From assembly GCA_964594985.1 (NCBI GenBank), contig CAZQNQ010000006.1, positions 62,001 through 126,000 of the forward strand: a stretch of DNA of 64,000 nt. The letters are read 5' to 3'. The notes under the pieces are model-generated. The model made no database searches, had not been told where the DNA came from, and saw only the letters and a program-made list of their open reading frames with translations. Positions 18,792 to 27,472 of this stretch are shown here, one piece after another (position 1 is the first letter of the stretch; each line of letters opens with the position of its first letter). A program made the position numbers and the translations under genes. Source of the stretch: JADLHS01 sp964594985 (GTDB lineage Bacteria; Verrucomicrobiota; Verrucomicrobiia; Limisphaerales; JADLHS01).

Positions 18792-19943
18792 ATGAGAAGG
18801 ATGAAACGATTTCTATGGCTGGTGGTGAGTCTGGCTTGGTTCGGAGATGCTTTGCTTCCGGCGCAAGCGGGTCAACCAATGGCCGTGCCCTGGCGGGCGA
18901 GCGAAATCACGAATGCGGTGCTCGTAACGCGAGCGGAATGGCGTGACGCCAGCCGCGAGCGGGTTGTGCCGGTGAAGATCTATTCGCCCCAGTCGGGTAG
19001 CGGGCCATTTCCAGTCATTATCTTCTCGCACGGATTGGGGGGAACGCGGGAAGGTTACGAGTATCTCGGGCAATGTTGGGCTGCGCACGGCTACATCTCA
19101 GTGCATCTGCAACATGCCGGCAGCGATGATTCAGTCTGGAAGGACGCCGGCATCGGCAAACGGATGAGTGCGATGCAGCGGGCCGTCGCCCAGCCGCGCA
19201 GCGCGATGGATCGGACGCAGGACGTGAGCTTTGCGTTGGATCAACTCACGCAACTCAACGCGACTGGAGTGGTTCCCAAAAATGATTTCCGGCTGGAAAG
19301 CGGCGAACCCCTCACCCGACCTTCGGCCCCCCTCTCCCCATCGGATGGGGAGAGGGACGGGGTGAGGGGCCGTTCGGAAATCATTCCTGAGAATCAGTCT
19401 GATTCCGCGTGGCGTGGGAAGCTGGACCTGACGCGCGTGGGCGTGGCGGGGCATTCGTTCGGGGCGCATACAACGCTGGCGGTGGCGGGTGCAGCTTATT
19501 CGGCGTTGGGAACTGGCATCGGTGGCGATCCGCGGGTGAAGGCGGCCATTCCCATGAGCGCGCCCGTGCCGGCGAACAAAGCGCGGCTGGATGAGGCTTA
19601 TGCCGGGGTCAAAATTCCATGCCTGCACATGACCGGCACCAAGGACAACAGTCCGATTAGTGATACCAAAGCTTCCGAGCGACGGTTGCCGTTCGATCAT
19701 TGCCGCAACTCGGATCAATTTCTCATCACCTTCACCGACGGCGATCATGCGATCTTCGGCGGGCGGGAACGCAGGTTGGGCGGCGGGAAGGACGCGGAGT
19801 TTCAGCGGTTGATCTGCCAGAGTTCACTGGCGTTTTGGGATGCGTATCTGAATAGCAACGCCGCAGCGAAGGAATGGTTGACCACCAAATTCAAAGACGC
19901 CCTCGGCAAGGAAGGCGTCTTGGAAGTGAAACAGAAGAATTAA
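18792..19943 (+). CDS. Exported alpha/beta hydrolase (dienelactone hydrolase/PAF-acetylhydrolase-like) carrying an in-frame palindromic insert
   Basis: The 383-residue protein starts MRRMKRFLWLVVSLAWFGDA, a signal peptide. The hydrolase fold shows the oxyanion region SHGLGGTREGY, the nucleophile elbow GHSFGAHTT, and a late GDHAIFGG holding the likely catalytic His. Function is probably ester or amide hydrolysis outside the cytoplasm; substrate unknown. About 35 residues just before the nucleophile strand (SGEPLTRPSAPLSPSDGERD and after) are the translation of a palindromic element also found intergenically at 16353-16455. The frame is kept open. An alternative start is the ATG at 18801. Confidence 0.8.
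   Translation: MRRMKRFLWLVVSLAWFGDALLPAQAGQPMAVPWRASEITNAVLVTRAEWRDASRERVVPVKIYSPQSGSGPFPVIIFSHGLGGTREGYEYLGQCWAAHGYISVHLQHAGSDDSVWKDAGIGKRMSAMQRAVAQPRSAMDRTQDVSFALDQLTQLNATGVVPKNDFRLESGEPLTRPSAPLSPSDGERDGVRGRSEIIPENQSDSAWRGKLDLTRVGVAGHSFGAHTTLAVAGAAYSALGTGIGGDPRVKAAIPMSAPVPANKARLDEAYAGVKIPCLHMTGTKDNSPISDTKASERRLPFDHCRNSDQFLITFTDGDHAIFGGRERRLGGGKDAEFQRLICQSSLAFWDAYLNSNAAAKEWLTTKFKDALGKEGVLEVKQKN
19281..19384. repeat. CCCTCACC palindromic element inside a coding sequence
   Basis: AATGATTTCC (19281-19290) and GGAAATCATT (19375-19384) are perfect terminal arms. The interior matches the element at 16353-16455 almost base for base, and similarity continues a further 18-20 bp to the right in both copies. 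It is translated without a stop in the hydrolase gene. Confidence 0.9.
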
Positions 19944-19985
19944 AGCCGAACTCCGAAGTTGAAAGGAGCGGTCGCGCGGTAGCCA

Positions 19986-20097
19986 GTAGGGCAGGCTTTC
20001 CAGCCTGCCGGTGCACCGGACTTTCCAGTCCGGTGTTTCGCCGCACCGGGCGACTGGAAAGTCGCCCGCACTGGCAGGCTGGAAAGCCTGCCCTACG
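19986..20097. repeat. CAGGCTGGAAAGCCTGCC palindromic element, copy 2
   Basis: This 112-bp palindrome is nearly identical to 14288-14400. Flanks (CCGAACTCCGAAGTTG on the left, CTTCGGCGTTCGGG on the right) extend the symmetry as in copy 1. It fills the convergent gap between the hydrolase gene and the TolC-like gene. Confidence 0.9.
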
Positions 20098-20135
20098 ATG
20101 GTTTCGTCGCGCCTACTTCGGCGTTCGGGTCAAAC

Positions 20136-21527
20136 TTAGCGCGCTTTGTTTTCTGCGGGCGCGTTGCCGATGGCGCGTTCGAGTCTGGCGACCGCGACGG
20201 CGTAAGCGTATTCCGCCTGGATCTGAGTGGTGCGCGCTTCGGTCAGCGCGGTTTCGGCGGCCAGCACATCGAGTTGCGTGCCGGTGCCGGCGGAGGCGCG
20301 GGAGTTGGCGAGGCGCAGGGCTTCGTCGGCCTGTTCCTGCACCTTCTTCTGCGATTCCAACACTTCGGTGGCGGCGACAAAAGTGGTGTAGGCGGTGCGC
20401 ACTTCGAGTTCAATCAAACTGCTGGTGTCGTCGAGTTGCACGCGGCTTTTTTCGTGAGCCGCTTTGGCTTGGGCTACTCTGCCGCGGGTCGCGTAACCGT
20501 CGAAGATGTACCAGTTCAACTGCGCGCCGACCTGCCAACCGTCCACGACGTCGTCAATATCCGTGGTCAGGGAAGAATCGCGCCAGCCCCACCCGGCGAA
20601 GGCTTGGACGCTTGGCAGGCGGCCGCTCTTGGCGCTGACGATGTCCTCCTTGCGGAGCAATTCGGATTTGCGCAGCGCGCCGAGTTCCGTGCGGCGTTCC
20701 AAGGCTAGGCCGATGGCGTCGGACAGTTTGACGGGGAACGGGCCGACGTTGAGTGTATCGGTCAATTGCAGCGGAATATTTTCCCAGATGTCGCGCGGCA
20801 GGTTGAAGCCGAGTTGCTGGGTGAGATTGTTGTTGGCGACGCGAAAAGCGTTGCGGGCGCGGATGAGCGGCGGCCGGGCGTTGGCCACGGCGACTTCGGC
20901 GCGGAGCACGTTGAAGCGCGGGACGGTGCCGGCTTCGTAGCGGCGCTGCTGTTCCTCGAGTTCCTTGCTGAGCAGATTGACGGAAGCCTCGCGGACGAGG
21001 ATTTCCTGCGCGGTCAACAGCACGCCGTAATACGCCTCGCGGGTGGCGAGCAACTGGTCGGCGATGACCGTCTGGTGCTGGAGGAAGGCTTGTTCCTTGA
21101 CGAGCTTGGCGGCGCGGAACGAGGACATGATGCGGCCCCCTTCGTAGATGGATTGAACGAGCTGGATGTTCGCATTCCAATTCCGGTTGTCAAACGGCTG
21201 GCCGACGAAGGTTTGGATGGCATCCTTGTCCGTATCGGTGTATTGGCCCGAGGACTGCACCTTGGGGATGGCGACGGCGCGGGTTTCGAGCGAGATGCCG
21301 GCGGCGATCTCCAGGTCGCGTTCCGACTTCTGGATCGTGCGGTTGTTCTGGAGCGTGAGGTTCATCGCCTCGGCCAGCGAAAGCGGTTTCGTCAACCAGC
21401 CGGGCAGGTTGGTGGAGGTGGCGCTGGACTCCGCGTGAGCCGGGTTAAAACTAGGTCCGAGGGTGAACAGAGTGAGCAGGAACAGGCGGGTCATGAGGTT
21501 CAAACGGCACAGTTTTCGTAGCTTCAT
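20136..21527 (-). CDS. TolC-family outer membrane efflux protein
   Basis: The 463-residue product starts at the ATG at 21527, where a signal peptide follows (MTRLFLLTLFTLGPSFNPAHA within the first 35 residues). Two OEP repeats of long helices are visible: LSLAEAMNLTLQNNRTIQK opens the first, and LSDAIGLALERRTELGALRKS opens the second. Extensive heptad-like stretches suit the periplasmic tunnel. It would form a trimeric export duct with an inner-membrane pump and adaptor, neither of which is adjacent. It lies 47 bp downstream of recG on the same strand. Confidence 0.9.
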   Translation of the reverse strand: MKLRKLCRLNLMTRLFLLTLFTLGPSFNPAHAESSATSTNLPGWLTKPLSLAEAMNLTLQNNRTIQKSERDLEIAAGISLETRAVAIPKVQSSGQYTDTDKDAIQTFVGQPFDNRNWNANIQLVQSIYEGGRIMSSFRAAKLVKEQAFLQHQTVIADQLLATREAYYGVLLTAQEILVREASVNLLSKELEEQQRRYEAGTVPRFNVLRAEVAVANARPPLIRARNAFRVANNNLTQQLGFNLPRDIWENIPLQLTDTLNVGPFPVKLSDAIGLALERRTELGALRKSELLRKEDIVSAKSGRLPSVQAFAGWGWRDSSLTTDIDDVVDGWQVGAQLNWYIFDGYATRGRVAQAKAAHEKSRVQLDDTSSLIELEVRTAYTTFVAATEVLESQKKVQEQADEALRLANSRASAGTGTQLDVLAAETALTEARTTQIQAEYAYAVAVARLERAIGNAPAENKAR

Positions 21528-21574
21528 AGTAAATCGAATCGCACTCCAATTATGGGGATAATCCTCCGCCGGAC

Positions 21575-23659
21575 TCAATCTTTTGCTGCGACCACTGCGG
21601 CGGCGAGGTCGCGCGCCTGGCGCACCAGCGCCAAGTCACTCACTAGAGCACCAAACCGGAAGCGTGGCAAACCGCTTTGTTGCTGGCCCAGCAACTCGCC
21701 CGGGCCGCGGAATTTCAAGTCGGCTTCGGCGATGCGGAAGCCGTCGGTGGTTTCCGCCAAAACCTGCAGCCGCTCGCGGGATTCGGGCTGTTTCGCGTCG
21801 GAGATGAGGATGCAAAAGCTTTCATGCGCCCCACGTCCGATGCGGCCGCGCAACTGGTGCAATTGCGCCAGACCGAAGGCTTCGGCGTTTTCGATAAGCA
21901 TGACGGTGGCGTTGGGCACGTCCACGCCGACCTCGATGAGCGACGTGGCGAGCAGGACCTGCACGCGGTTGGCGCGGAAGTCAGCCATCACGGCTTCCTT
22001 CTCCGCGGCCTTGATGCGTCCGTGCAACAGGCCGACGCGGAAGGGCGCGAGATTTTTTTTCAAGACGTCGAACTCCTTGGCCACGGCCTTCAGTCCGTCG
22101 GCGTTCTCTTCGACGCGTGGATAAACCACATACGCCTGGCGTCCGGCTTCGAGCTTCTGGCGCATGAAGTCCCAGACCTTCGGCAGTTTGTCCGAGGCGC
22201 GGATGAAGGTTTTCACCGTGCCGCGACCGGGCGGCAGTTCGTCAATCGAGGACAGGTCCAGATCGCCGTAAAGTGTCAGGCCGAGCGTGCGCGGGATGGG
22301 CGTCGCCGTCATGACGAGCAGGTGCGGGTAATTGCCTTTGCGCACGAGTTGTTCGCGCTGCGCCACGCCGAACTTGTGTTGCTCGTCAATGATGACAAGG
22401 CCGAGGCGCGGGATGGTGAAGCCGCCGGTGAGCAGGGCGTGAGTGCCGATGAAGAGGGTGACGGGTGACGGGTGACGGGTGACGGGAGTTGGTGAGCTTT
22501 GGGTGTTGGATGTTTTTTTGTTCCCTGTCTGCATCTCCACCGTTACGCCGAGCGGTTCGAGCCAGTGGGAAAAATTGCGGAAGTGTTGTTCGGCGAGAAT
22601 TTCCGTCGGGGCCATGAGCGCGACGTTGAAGCCGCTTTCCAACGCCATCAATGCGGTGCAGGCGGCGACCGCCGTTTTGCCCGAGCCGACATCGCCTTGG
22701 AGCAGCCGCCGCATCGGATGCACACCGCCCATGTCGGCGCGGATTTCGCGGAGCACGCGGGTCTGCGCGGCGGTGAGCTTGAAGCCGAGTTGCGCGAGGA
22801 ATGGTTTGATGAGCCGGTTGTCGCCGGAGCAGGGCAGGGCTTTGGCGCTGGCTTCAAATTTTTTGCGGCGCGATTGAATCTGAATCTGCAACTCAACGAA
22901 CTCATCGAGCGCGAGGCGTTGTCGGGCGAATTCCACGTCGGTCAGTTCCTCGGGGAAATGAATCATGCGGACGGCGTTGGCGCGGGAGGGGAGGAGCGAC
23001 GTTGCAGGTTGCAGGTTGCAGGTTGCAGGTTTTGCCACCCGAGCATCGCGGGCCGCTTGAACCTGCAACTTGCAACTTTCAACCTGCAACCGATTCCACT
23101 CGGGTTCAGTCACCGCCGTTTCATACCGTTCCAGCGCCCGCCAGATAAGGCCGCGCATGACGCGGGCGGTCAGCCCTTCCGTGAGCGGGTGGATGGGGAC
23201 GATGCGGTTGACGTGGATGAATTCGTCATCGCCAGGCTCGATGAACTCGGTTTCGGGATGCTCGAAGGTGCGCGGGCGGAGTGACTCGGTTTTGCCGAAC
23301 GCCAGAAACTCCCGGCCCGTCACGTAGTAATCCTCCATCCACGGCTGCGCCTGCCACCAGCGCAGGTAAAGATGCGCCGTGCCGTCGTCGAGGACGCACT
23401 CGAACAGGCTGCGGGTGCCTTTGCGGAAATTCTTCCGTCCGGCGGCGATGATCGTGCCGCGGATGGTGGCGGGTTCGCCGGGTTTCAGATCGCGGATGGG
23501 GAGAAACTTGCGGCGGTCTTCGTACCGGCGCGGTTTGTGGAGCAACAGATCCGCGATGGTGAGGATGTCGAGGCGGGCGAGCAACCGGGCGCGTTCGTCG
23601 CCCACGCCCCAAACGCTCGTCACGGGCGCGGCAAGGGGATTGTTGGGGGCGTCCGGCAT
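21575..23659 (-). CDS. recG: ATP-dependent DNA helicase RecG with two in-frame repeat inserts
   Basis: The 694-residue helicase remodels stalled replication forks and Holliday junctions. The wedge domain (LHKPRRYEDRR) is followed by superfamily-2 motifs: Walker A GDVGSGKTAVAA, the DEQH box in IIDEQHKFGV, and MTATPIPRTLGLTLYGDLD with the RecG-typical SSIDELPPGRG. The C-terminal RGRIGRG arginine motif is intact. Two segments absent from the family appear: VESCKLQVQAARDARVAKPA near residue 200, encoded by a 90-bp palindrome (23001-23090), and SPTPVTRHPSPVTLF, encoded by a GGGTGAC tandem repeat (about 22456-22486). Both keep frame. The start at 23659 is chosen over 23680 by family N terminus. Confidence 0.95.
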   Translation of the reverse strand: MPDAPNNPLAAPVTSVWGVGDERARLLARLDILTIADLLLHKPRRYEDRRKFLPIRDLKPGEPATIRGTIIAAGRKNFRKGTRSLFECVLDDGTAHLYLRWWQAQPWMEDYYVTGREFLAFGKTESLRPRTFEHPETEFIEPGDDEFIHVNRIVPIHPLTEGLTARVMRGLIWRALERYETAVTEPEWNRLQVESCKLQVQAARDARVAKPATCNLQPATSLLPSRANAVRMIHFPEELTDVEFARQRLALDEFVELQIQIQSRRKKFEASAKALPCSGDNRLIKPFLAQLGFKLTAAQTRVLREIRADMGGVHPMRRLLQGDVGSGKTAVAACTALMALESGFNVALMAPTEILAEQHFRNFSHWLEPLGVTVEMQTGNKKTSNTQSSPTPVTRHPSPVTLFIGTHALLTGGFTIPRLGLVIIDEQHKFGVAQREQLVRKGNYPHLLVMTATPIPRTLGLTLYGDLDLSSIDELPPGRGTVKTFIRASDKLPKVWDFMRQKLEAGRQAYVVYPRVEENADGLKAVAKEFDVLKKNLAPFRVGLLHGRIKAAEKEAVMADFRANRVQVLLATSLIEVGVDVPNATVMLIENAEAFGLAQLHQLRGRIGRGAHESFCILISDAKQPESRERLQVLAETTDGFRIAEADLKFRGPGELLGQQQSGLPRFRFGALVSDLALVRQARDLAAAVVAAKD
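22456..22486. repeat. GGGTGAC heptamer tandem repeat inside recG
   Basis: About four GGGTGAC units in a row are translated in recG as PVTRHPSPVT. The same heptamer, in complementary orientation, occurs just upstream of pyrE (56087-56108). Confidence 0.85.
23001..23090. repeat. GTTGCAG palindrome inserted in frame in recG
   Basis: Four GTTGCAG units (23001-23028) face a complementary array (AACCTGCAAC units, 23059-23090). The 90 bp equal exactly 30 codons, so the recG frame is preserved. Confidence 0.85.
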
Positions 23660-23690
23660 CGTTACGGGCGCACGATACAAATCGCGGTCG

Positions 23691-23775
23691 GAAGTCTAAA
23701 GTCTAAAGTCTCAGGTCTAAAGTCAAAGCATGCGGAGGATTGTTTCCGACTTTAGACTTCAGACTTCCGACTCAA
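23691..23775. repeat. AAGTCTAAAGTC palindromic repeat upstream of recG
   Basis: GAAGTCTAAAGTCTAAAGTC is answered by GACTTTAGACTTCAGACTTC, making an imperfect palindrome that fills the gap between recG and the cytochrome gene. Confidence 0.8.
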
Positions 23776-23784
23776 GACTGAACG

Positions 23785-24732
23785 TCAGTGTGCGCTGGCG
23801 TGGGCGGGCGCGTTGGTCTTGCTTTGGGGGAATTCTTTGACGAGATATTCGACCAGCGTGGCGACTTGCGCGTCCGAGAGCGGGCCGCCTTGGGCGTGGG
23901 AGAAGGCGGGCATCAACGTGCCGGGTTTGCCGTTCACGATGAAAAATTTCCAATACTCGGCGTTGGGCGCGATCTTCAGGTTGTGCAGATCGGTGACCAT
24001 GGTGGCGCGATGCTCGGCTTCGTGGCAGATACCGCAGGCGGCGGTGTAGAGTTCTTTGCCGGTTTTGCCGATGAGCGGTTCGACATGGCACTTGGCGCAG
24101 TCGCCTTTGAAGACCGCCTGCCGATCCGCCAGGGCGAGTTGCTGGTTGCGCTGGCGGTTCATGGCCTCGGCGGCGCTGTTGGGCGGCGGCGCCTGGATGT
24201 TGGCTTTTACCCAGAGCACTTTGTGACCCTTGTCCGTGTGTAAGGTCACCGACTTGGGGACCACGCCGGATTTCCCGGCAAGATTCATGTTGATGGGGAT
24301 GTTTGTGGTGTCGCCCGGGCTGAGTTTCATTGGCAACTGGATTTTCGTCGTCGTGCAACCGCAGGAGGTCTGTACGTACGTGATGGTGACATCGCCGGTG
24401 GAGATGTTCGTGAGATTGAAAATGAAGGGCACGTTAAGCTCGTCGTGCTTCGCGTTGTATTCCTTTTGCTCCGTGTCAAAAGCGAGAAAGCCGGCCGGCA
24501 TCGGGAGATTGGACAGTTGCGGCATCGGATTGGCGGCGGGGGGCGGCGGGCGCATTGGGGCGGGCGTGGCGGGGACTGGGGTGGCAGCGGTGACCACATT
24601 GCTCCAACTCTGGGGCGACGGTGGGAGCAGGTGCGAGTTGGTGGCAGCCACCGACCAGGGTTGCGCGCGGCCAACAGAGACTGCGAGAAGAAAGACCGCG
24701 AGAGCCAGCTCGGAACAGATCATCTTTTTCAT
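23785..24732 (-). CDS. Exported DUF1573 - cytochrome c fusion protein
   Basis: The 315-residue protein has a signal peptide (ALAVFLLAVSVGRAQ) and a proline-rich linker. A DUF1573 beta-sandwich with its hallmark SCGCTT (123-128) follows, then a cytochrome c region. Two haem-attachment motifs are present, CAKCH (212-216) and CGICH (233-237), only 21 residues apart. A single obvious Met ligand lies in GTLMPAF (Met274). The C terminus PLSDAQVATLVEYLVKEFP is typical of class I cytochrome c. The close CxxCH pair suggests either a di-haem domain or one true and one vestigial site. It is likely a periplasmic electron carrier. It is 89 bp downstream of the EEP gene. Confidence 0.85.
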   Translation of the reverse strand: MKKMICSELALAVFLLAVSVGRAQPWSVAATNSHLLPPSPQSWSNVVTAATPVPATPAPMRPPPPAANPMPQLSNLPMPAGFLAFDTEQKEYNAKHDELNVPFIFNLTNISTGDVTITYVQTSCGCTTTKIQLPMKLSPGDTTNIPINMNLAGKSGVVPKSVTLHTDKGHKVLWVKANIQAPPPNSAAEAMNRQRNQQLALADRQAVFKGDCAKCHVEPLIGKTGKELYTAACGICHEAEHRATMVTDLHNLKIAPNAEYWKFFIVNGKPGTLMPAFSHAQGGPLSDAQVATLVEYLVKEFPQSKTNAPAHASAH

Positions 24733-24821
24733 TTTGAGACTGCAGGATACTACGTTACTTGGGGGCGATTGACGAGCGGGAAAAGCAGACGATTAAACCA
24801 CTTGTGATCAATTGCATCGCT

Positions 24822-25709
24822 TCAGGGGCAACCTGATAGTTGGAGCCGGCTTATGATCGGAAAATGATCGCTCGGAAACCGGCCGTCACGGGAAAAAGTC
24901 ACGATTTCCGTCCGGTGAACCGGCCCGTGCCCGCGGGCGAGAATCCAGTCTATGCGTTCGCCATTACGCACGAGTGGTTGAAAGCCGTTGAAACTGTTCA
25001 CGCCGTCGTTGCCGCGCTCCTTTGCCGCCAGCCAGGTGTCGGTCAGAAAGCCGTCCTTCGTCAGTAGGTCGAAGGCTTTAGTGCGGCCTGCGGCGGCATT
25101 GAAATCGCCGATGAGCAACACCGGCAATTCCGGGGGCAGGGCGGCAATCCGCTGCCGGATCAGTGCGGCGCTCTTTTCGCGCGCCAGTTGCACCTCATGA
25201 TCGAAGTGGGTGTTGAACAGGATGAACTCGCCGCCGGTGTTTCGATCGCGGAACTTCAACCACGTGACCATGCGCCGGTTCTTGTTGCCCCATGTCGTCG
25301 AACCGGGAATTTCCGGCGTATCCGAAAGCCAGAAATGATTCGTAGTGAGCGCTTCGAGTCGCGCCCGGCGATAAAACACCGCCATGAACTCGCCCTTGGT
25401 CTTCCCATCGTCGCGGCCAACTCCGGTCCAAGCGTAGTCCGGCAGATCGCCGGCGAGGTCCTGGAGTTGCGCGTGCAAACCTTCCTGCGTGCCGATGACA
25501 TCCGGCGCGGCGTTCATGATCAGTTCGCGCATGAGGGGACGGCGGTCCGGCCAGGCGTTCGGCGGTGTGGCGCTCGCATAACGCAGGTTGTACGTCATTA
25601 CGCAGAGCGGGGGATTGGTCGCGACCTCGGCGTAAACCGACGTCGCGACCGCCCAACTGAAAATCATTCCCCAAACCAACCGGTGCAGTTGCATGGGGAA
25701 TGGACGCAT
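24822..25709 (-). CDS. Exported endonuclease/exonuclease/phosphatase-fold hydrolase
   Basis: The 295-residue protein has an N-terminal signal segment (LVWGMIFSWAVATSVYAE). The EEP fold shows MTYNLRYA (metal-ligand Asn), IGTQEGLHAQL (catalytic Glu), FNTHFDHE, LIGDFNAA (Asp-x-Asn) and the closing PSDHFPIISRL (Ser-Asp-His). The family cleaves phosphodiesters, including sphingomyelin-type lipids and nucleic acids; export favours an extracellular substrate. It starts only 4 bp after the leuA stop, so it is probably co-transcribed. An alternative start is the ATG at 25694. Confidence 0.88.
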   Translation of the reverse strand: MRPFPMQLHRLVWGMIFSWAVATSVYAEVATNPPLCVMTYNLRYASATPPNAWPDRRPLMRELIMNAAPDVIGTQEGLHAQLQDLAGDLPDYAWTGVGRDDGKTKGEFMAVFYRRARLEALTTNHFWLSDTPEIPGSTTWGNKNRRMVTWLKFRDRNTGGEFILFNTHFDHEVQLAREKSAALIRQRIAALPPELPVLLIGDFNAAAGRTKAFDLLTKDGFLTDTWLAAKERGNDGVNSFNGFQPLVRNGERIDWILARGHGPVHRTEIVTFSRDGRFPSDHFPIISRLQLSGCP

Positions 25710-25713
25710 GGGA

Positions 25714-27453
25714 TCAACGGCGATTCAACGCGCTCAACACCGCCCGGATGGAGGCGAGCTCGATGTTCGTATCCACGCCCGTGCCCCAGCGCGTCTTGCC
25801 GTCGGCGTGCTTGATCTGGATGTAGGAGATGGCACTGGCGGTTTCACCCGCGCTCAACGCGTGTTCGCTGTAGTTGACGATTTCAAAGCGTGGCACGCCG
25901 GCAGTGGTGAACCCATGCACCAACGCCGCGAGTGGGCCGTTGCCTTCGCCGGAAAACTCCACCGGCTTGCCATCGCGCAACAACCGCGCCTTGCACTTCA
26001 CCACGCCGTTGCGGCTCTCGGTTTCAAAACCTTCGAGTTGCCACGGGAAATCGCGCTCGATGTATTCGCGCCAGAACATCGCCTTGAGTTCTGCGCCGCT
26101 GACCTCACGGCCCAGCTTGTCCACCTCGTCGTTGGCGATCGGGCCGAACTCGCGCTGCATGTCCTTCGGCAGGGTGATGCCGAATTCGCTTTCGAGCAGA
26201 TACGCCACGCCACCCTTGCCCGACTGCGAGTTCACGCGGATGACCTCGTGGTATTCGCGACCGATGTCCTGCGGATCAATCGTCAGATACGGCACGTCCC
26301 AATGCTGTAGCACAGGCGTCCCGCCGGTGGATTTCTGTTCGCGTTCTGCCAAGCCTTGCTTGATGGCGTTGGCCGGTTCGGTTTTGCAAATCGAAGTCGC
26401 TGTCGCCCACTCCGCCAAACCTTTCTTGATCGCGTCCTGATGCGAGCCGCTGAACGCGGTGAACACCAATTCGCCGCCGTACGGCTGACGCGGTGGCACG
26501 GTCATGCCGGTGCAACGTTCGTAAACATCGCGGATCGCGTTCAAGTTCGAGAAATCCAGCTTCGGATCAATGCCGTGCATGTAGAGGTTCAACGCCACGG
26601 TCACGATGTCCAAATTGCCGGTACGCTCGCCGTTGCCGAACAACGTGCCCTCCACGCGGTCCGCGCCAGCCAGGATGCCCAGTTCCGTCGCGGCTACGCC
26701 CGTGCTGCGGTCGTTGTGCGTGTGCAAGCTGATGGCGAGCGCGTCGCGATTCTTGATGTTGCGACAGATCCATTCGATCTGATCGGCATACACGTTCGGC
26801 ATCGCGACTTCGACCGTATCCGGCAGGTTCAAAATCATTTTGTGCTGCGGTGTCGGTTGCCACACGTCCATCACCGCCTCGGAGATTTCTTTGGCGAACT
26901 CGACTTCGGTCGCGGAAAAACTTTCCGGCGAATATTGGAGCGTGATCTCCGTGCCTTTCAACCGATGCAGCCGATCCTTGATCATCTGCGCACCCTTGAC
27001 CGCGATGGCCTTGATTTCATCCTTTGACTTGCCGAACACGACACGCCGCTGCGCCGGTGACGTCGAGTTGTACATGTGGATGATGACGCGCTTGGCGCCG
27101 ATGAGCGATTCCACCGTGCGTTCAATCAAGTCTTCGCGCGCTTGCACCAGGACCTGTAACCACACGTCGTCCGGCGCGCGTTTCTCCTCGATGAGCCGGC
27201 GATTGAACGTGAACTCGGTGTTCGACGCCGACGGGAAGCCGACTTCGATCTCCTTGAACCCGATCTTTACGAGCGTGCTGAACAATTCCAGTTTCTGTCC
27301 GACGTTCATCGGCACGGCGAGGGCCTGGTTGCCGTCGCGGAGATCCACGCTGCACCAGCGCGGCGCCTGGGTGATGACGCGATTGGGCCATTGCCGGTCG
27401 GGCAACGCCACCGGCGGGAACGGACGATACTTTTTACTCGGATCTTTCAACAT
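25714..27453 (-). CDS. leuA: 2-isopropylmalate synthase (LeuA, long type)
   Basis: The 579-residue enzyme condenses acetyl-CoA with 2-oxoisovalerate, the first committed step of leucine synthesis. The barrel opens with SVDLRDGNQALAVPM (metal Asp) and includes GFKEIEVGFPSASNTEF and SLHTHNDRSTG. VNSQSGKGGVAYLLE is the signature of the type-2 group, and the C-terminal allosteric domain is present (to LSALNRR). A segment AIKQGLAEREQKSTGGTPVL near residue 370 is unusual and contains dispersed-repeat sequence. Upstream on the same strand lie a leucine-rich leader peptide and a terminator, pointing to attenuation by leucyl-tRNA supply. Confidence 0.95.
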   Translation of the reverse strand: MLKDPSKKYRPFPPVALPDRQWPNRVITQAPRWCSVDLRDGNQALAVPMNVGQKLELFSTLVKIGFKEIEVGFPSASNTEFTFNRRLIEEKRAPDDVWLQVLVQAREDLIERTVESLIGAKRVIIHMYNSTSPAQRRVVFGKSKDEIKAIAVKGAQMIKDRLHRLKGTEITLQYSPESFSATEVEFAKEISEAVMDVWQPTPQHKMILNLPDTVEVAMPNVYADQIEWICRNIKNRDALAISLHTHNDRSTGVAATELGILAGADRVEGTLFGNGERTGNLDIVTVALNLYMHGIDPKLDFSNLNAIRDVYERCTGMTVPPRQPYGGELVFTAFSGSHQDAIKKGLAEWATATSICKTEPANAIKQGLAEREQKSTGGTPVLQHWDVPYLTIDPQDIGREYHEVIRVNSQSGKGGVAYLLESEFGITLPKDMQREFGPIANDEVDKLGREVSGAELKAMFWREYIERDFPWQLEGFETESRNGVVKCKARLLRDGKPVEFSGEGNGPLAALVHGFTTAGVPRFEIVNYSEHALSAGETASAISYIQIKHADGKTRWGTGVDTNIELASIRAVLSALNRR

Positions 27454-27472
27454 AAACTGGATGCGGGATTAA

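Noticed and set aside
22456..22486. Possible CRISPR-like tandem array in recG
   Set aside because: Uniform 7-bp units without spacers, inside an intact reading frame.
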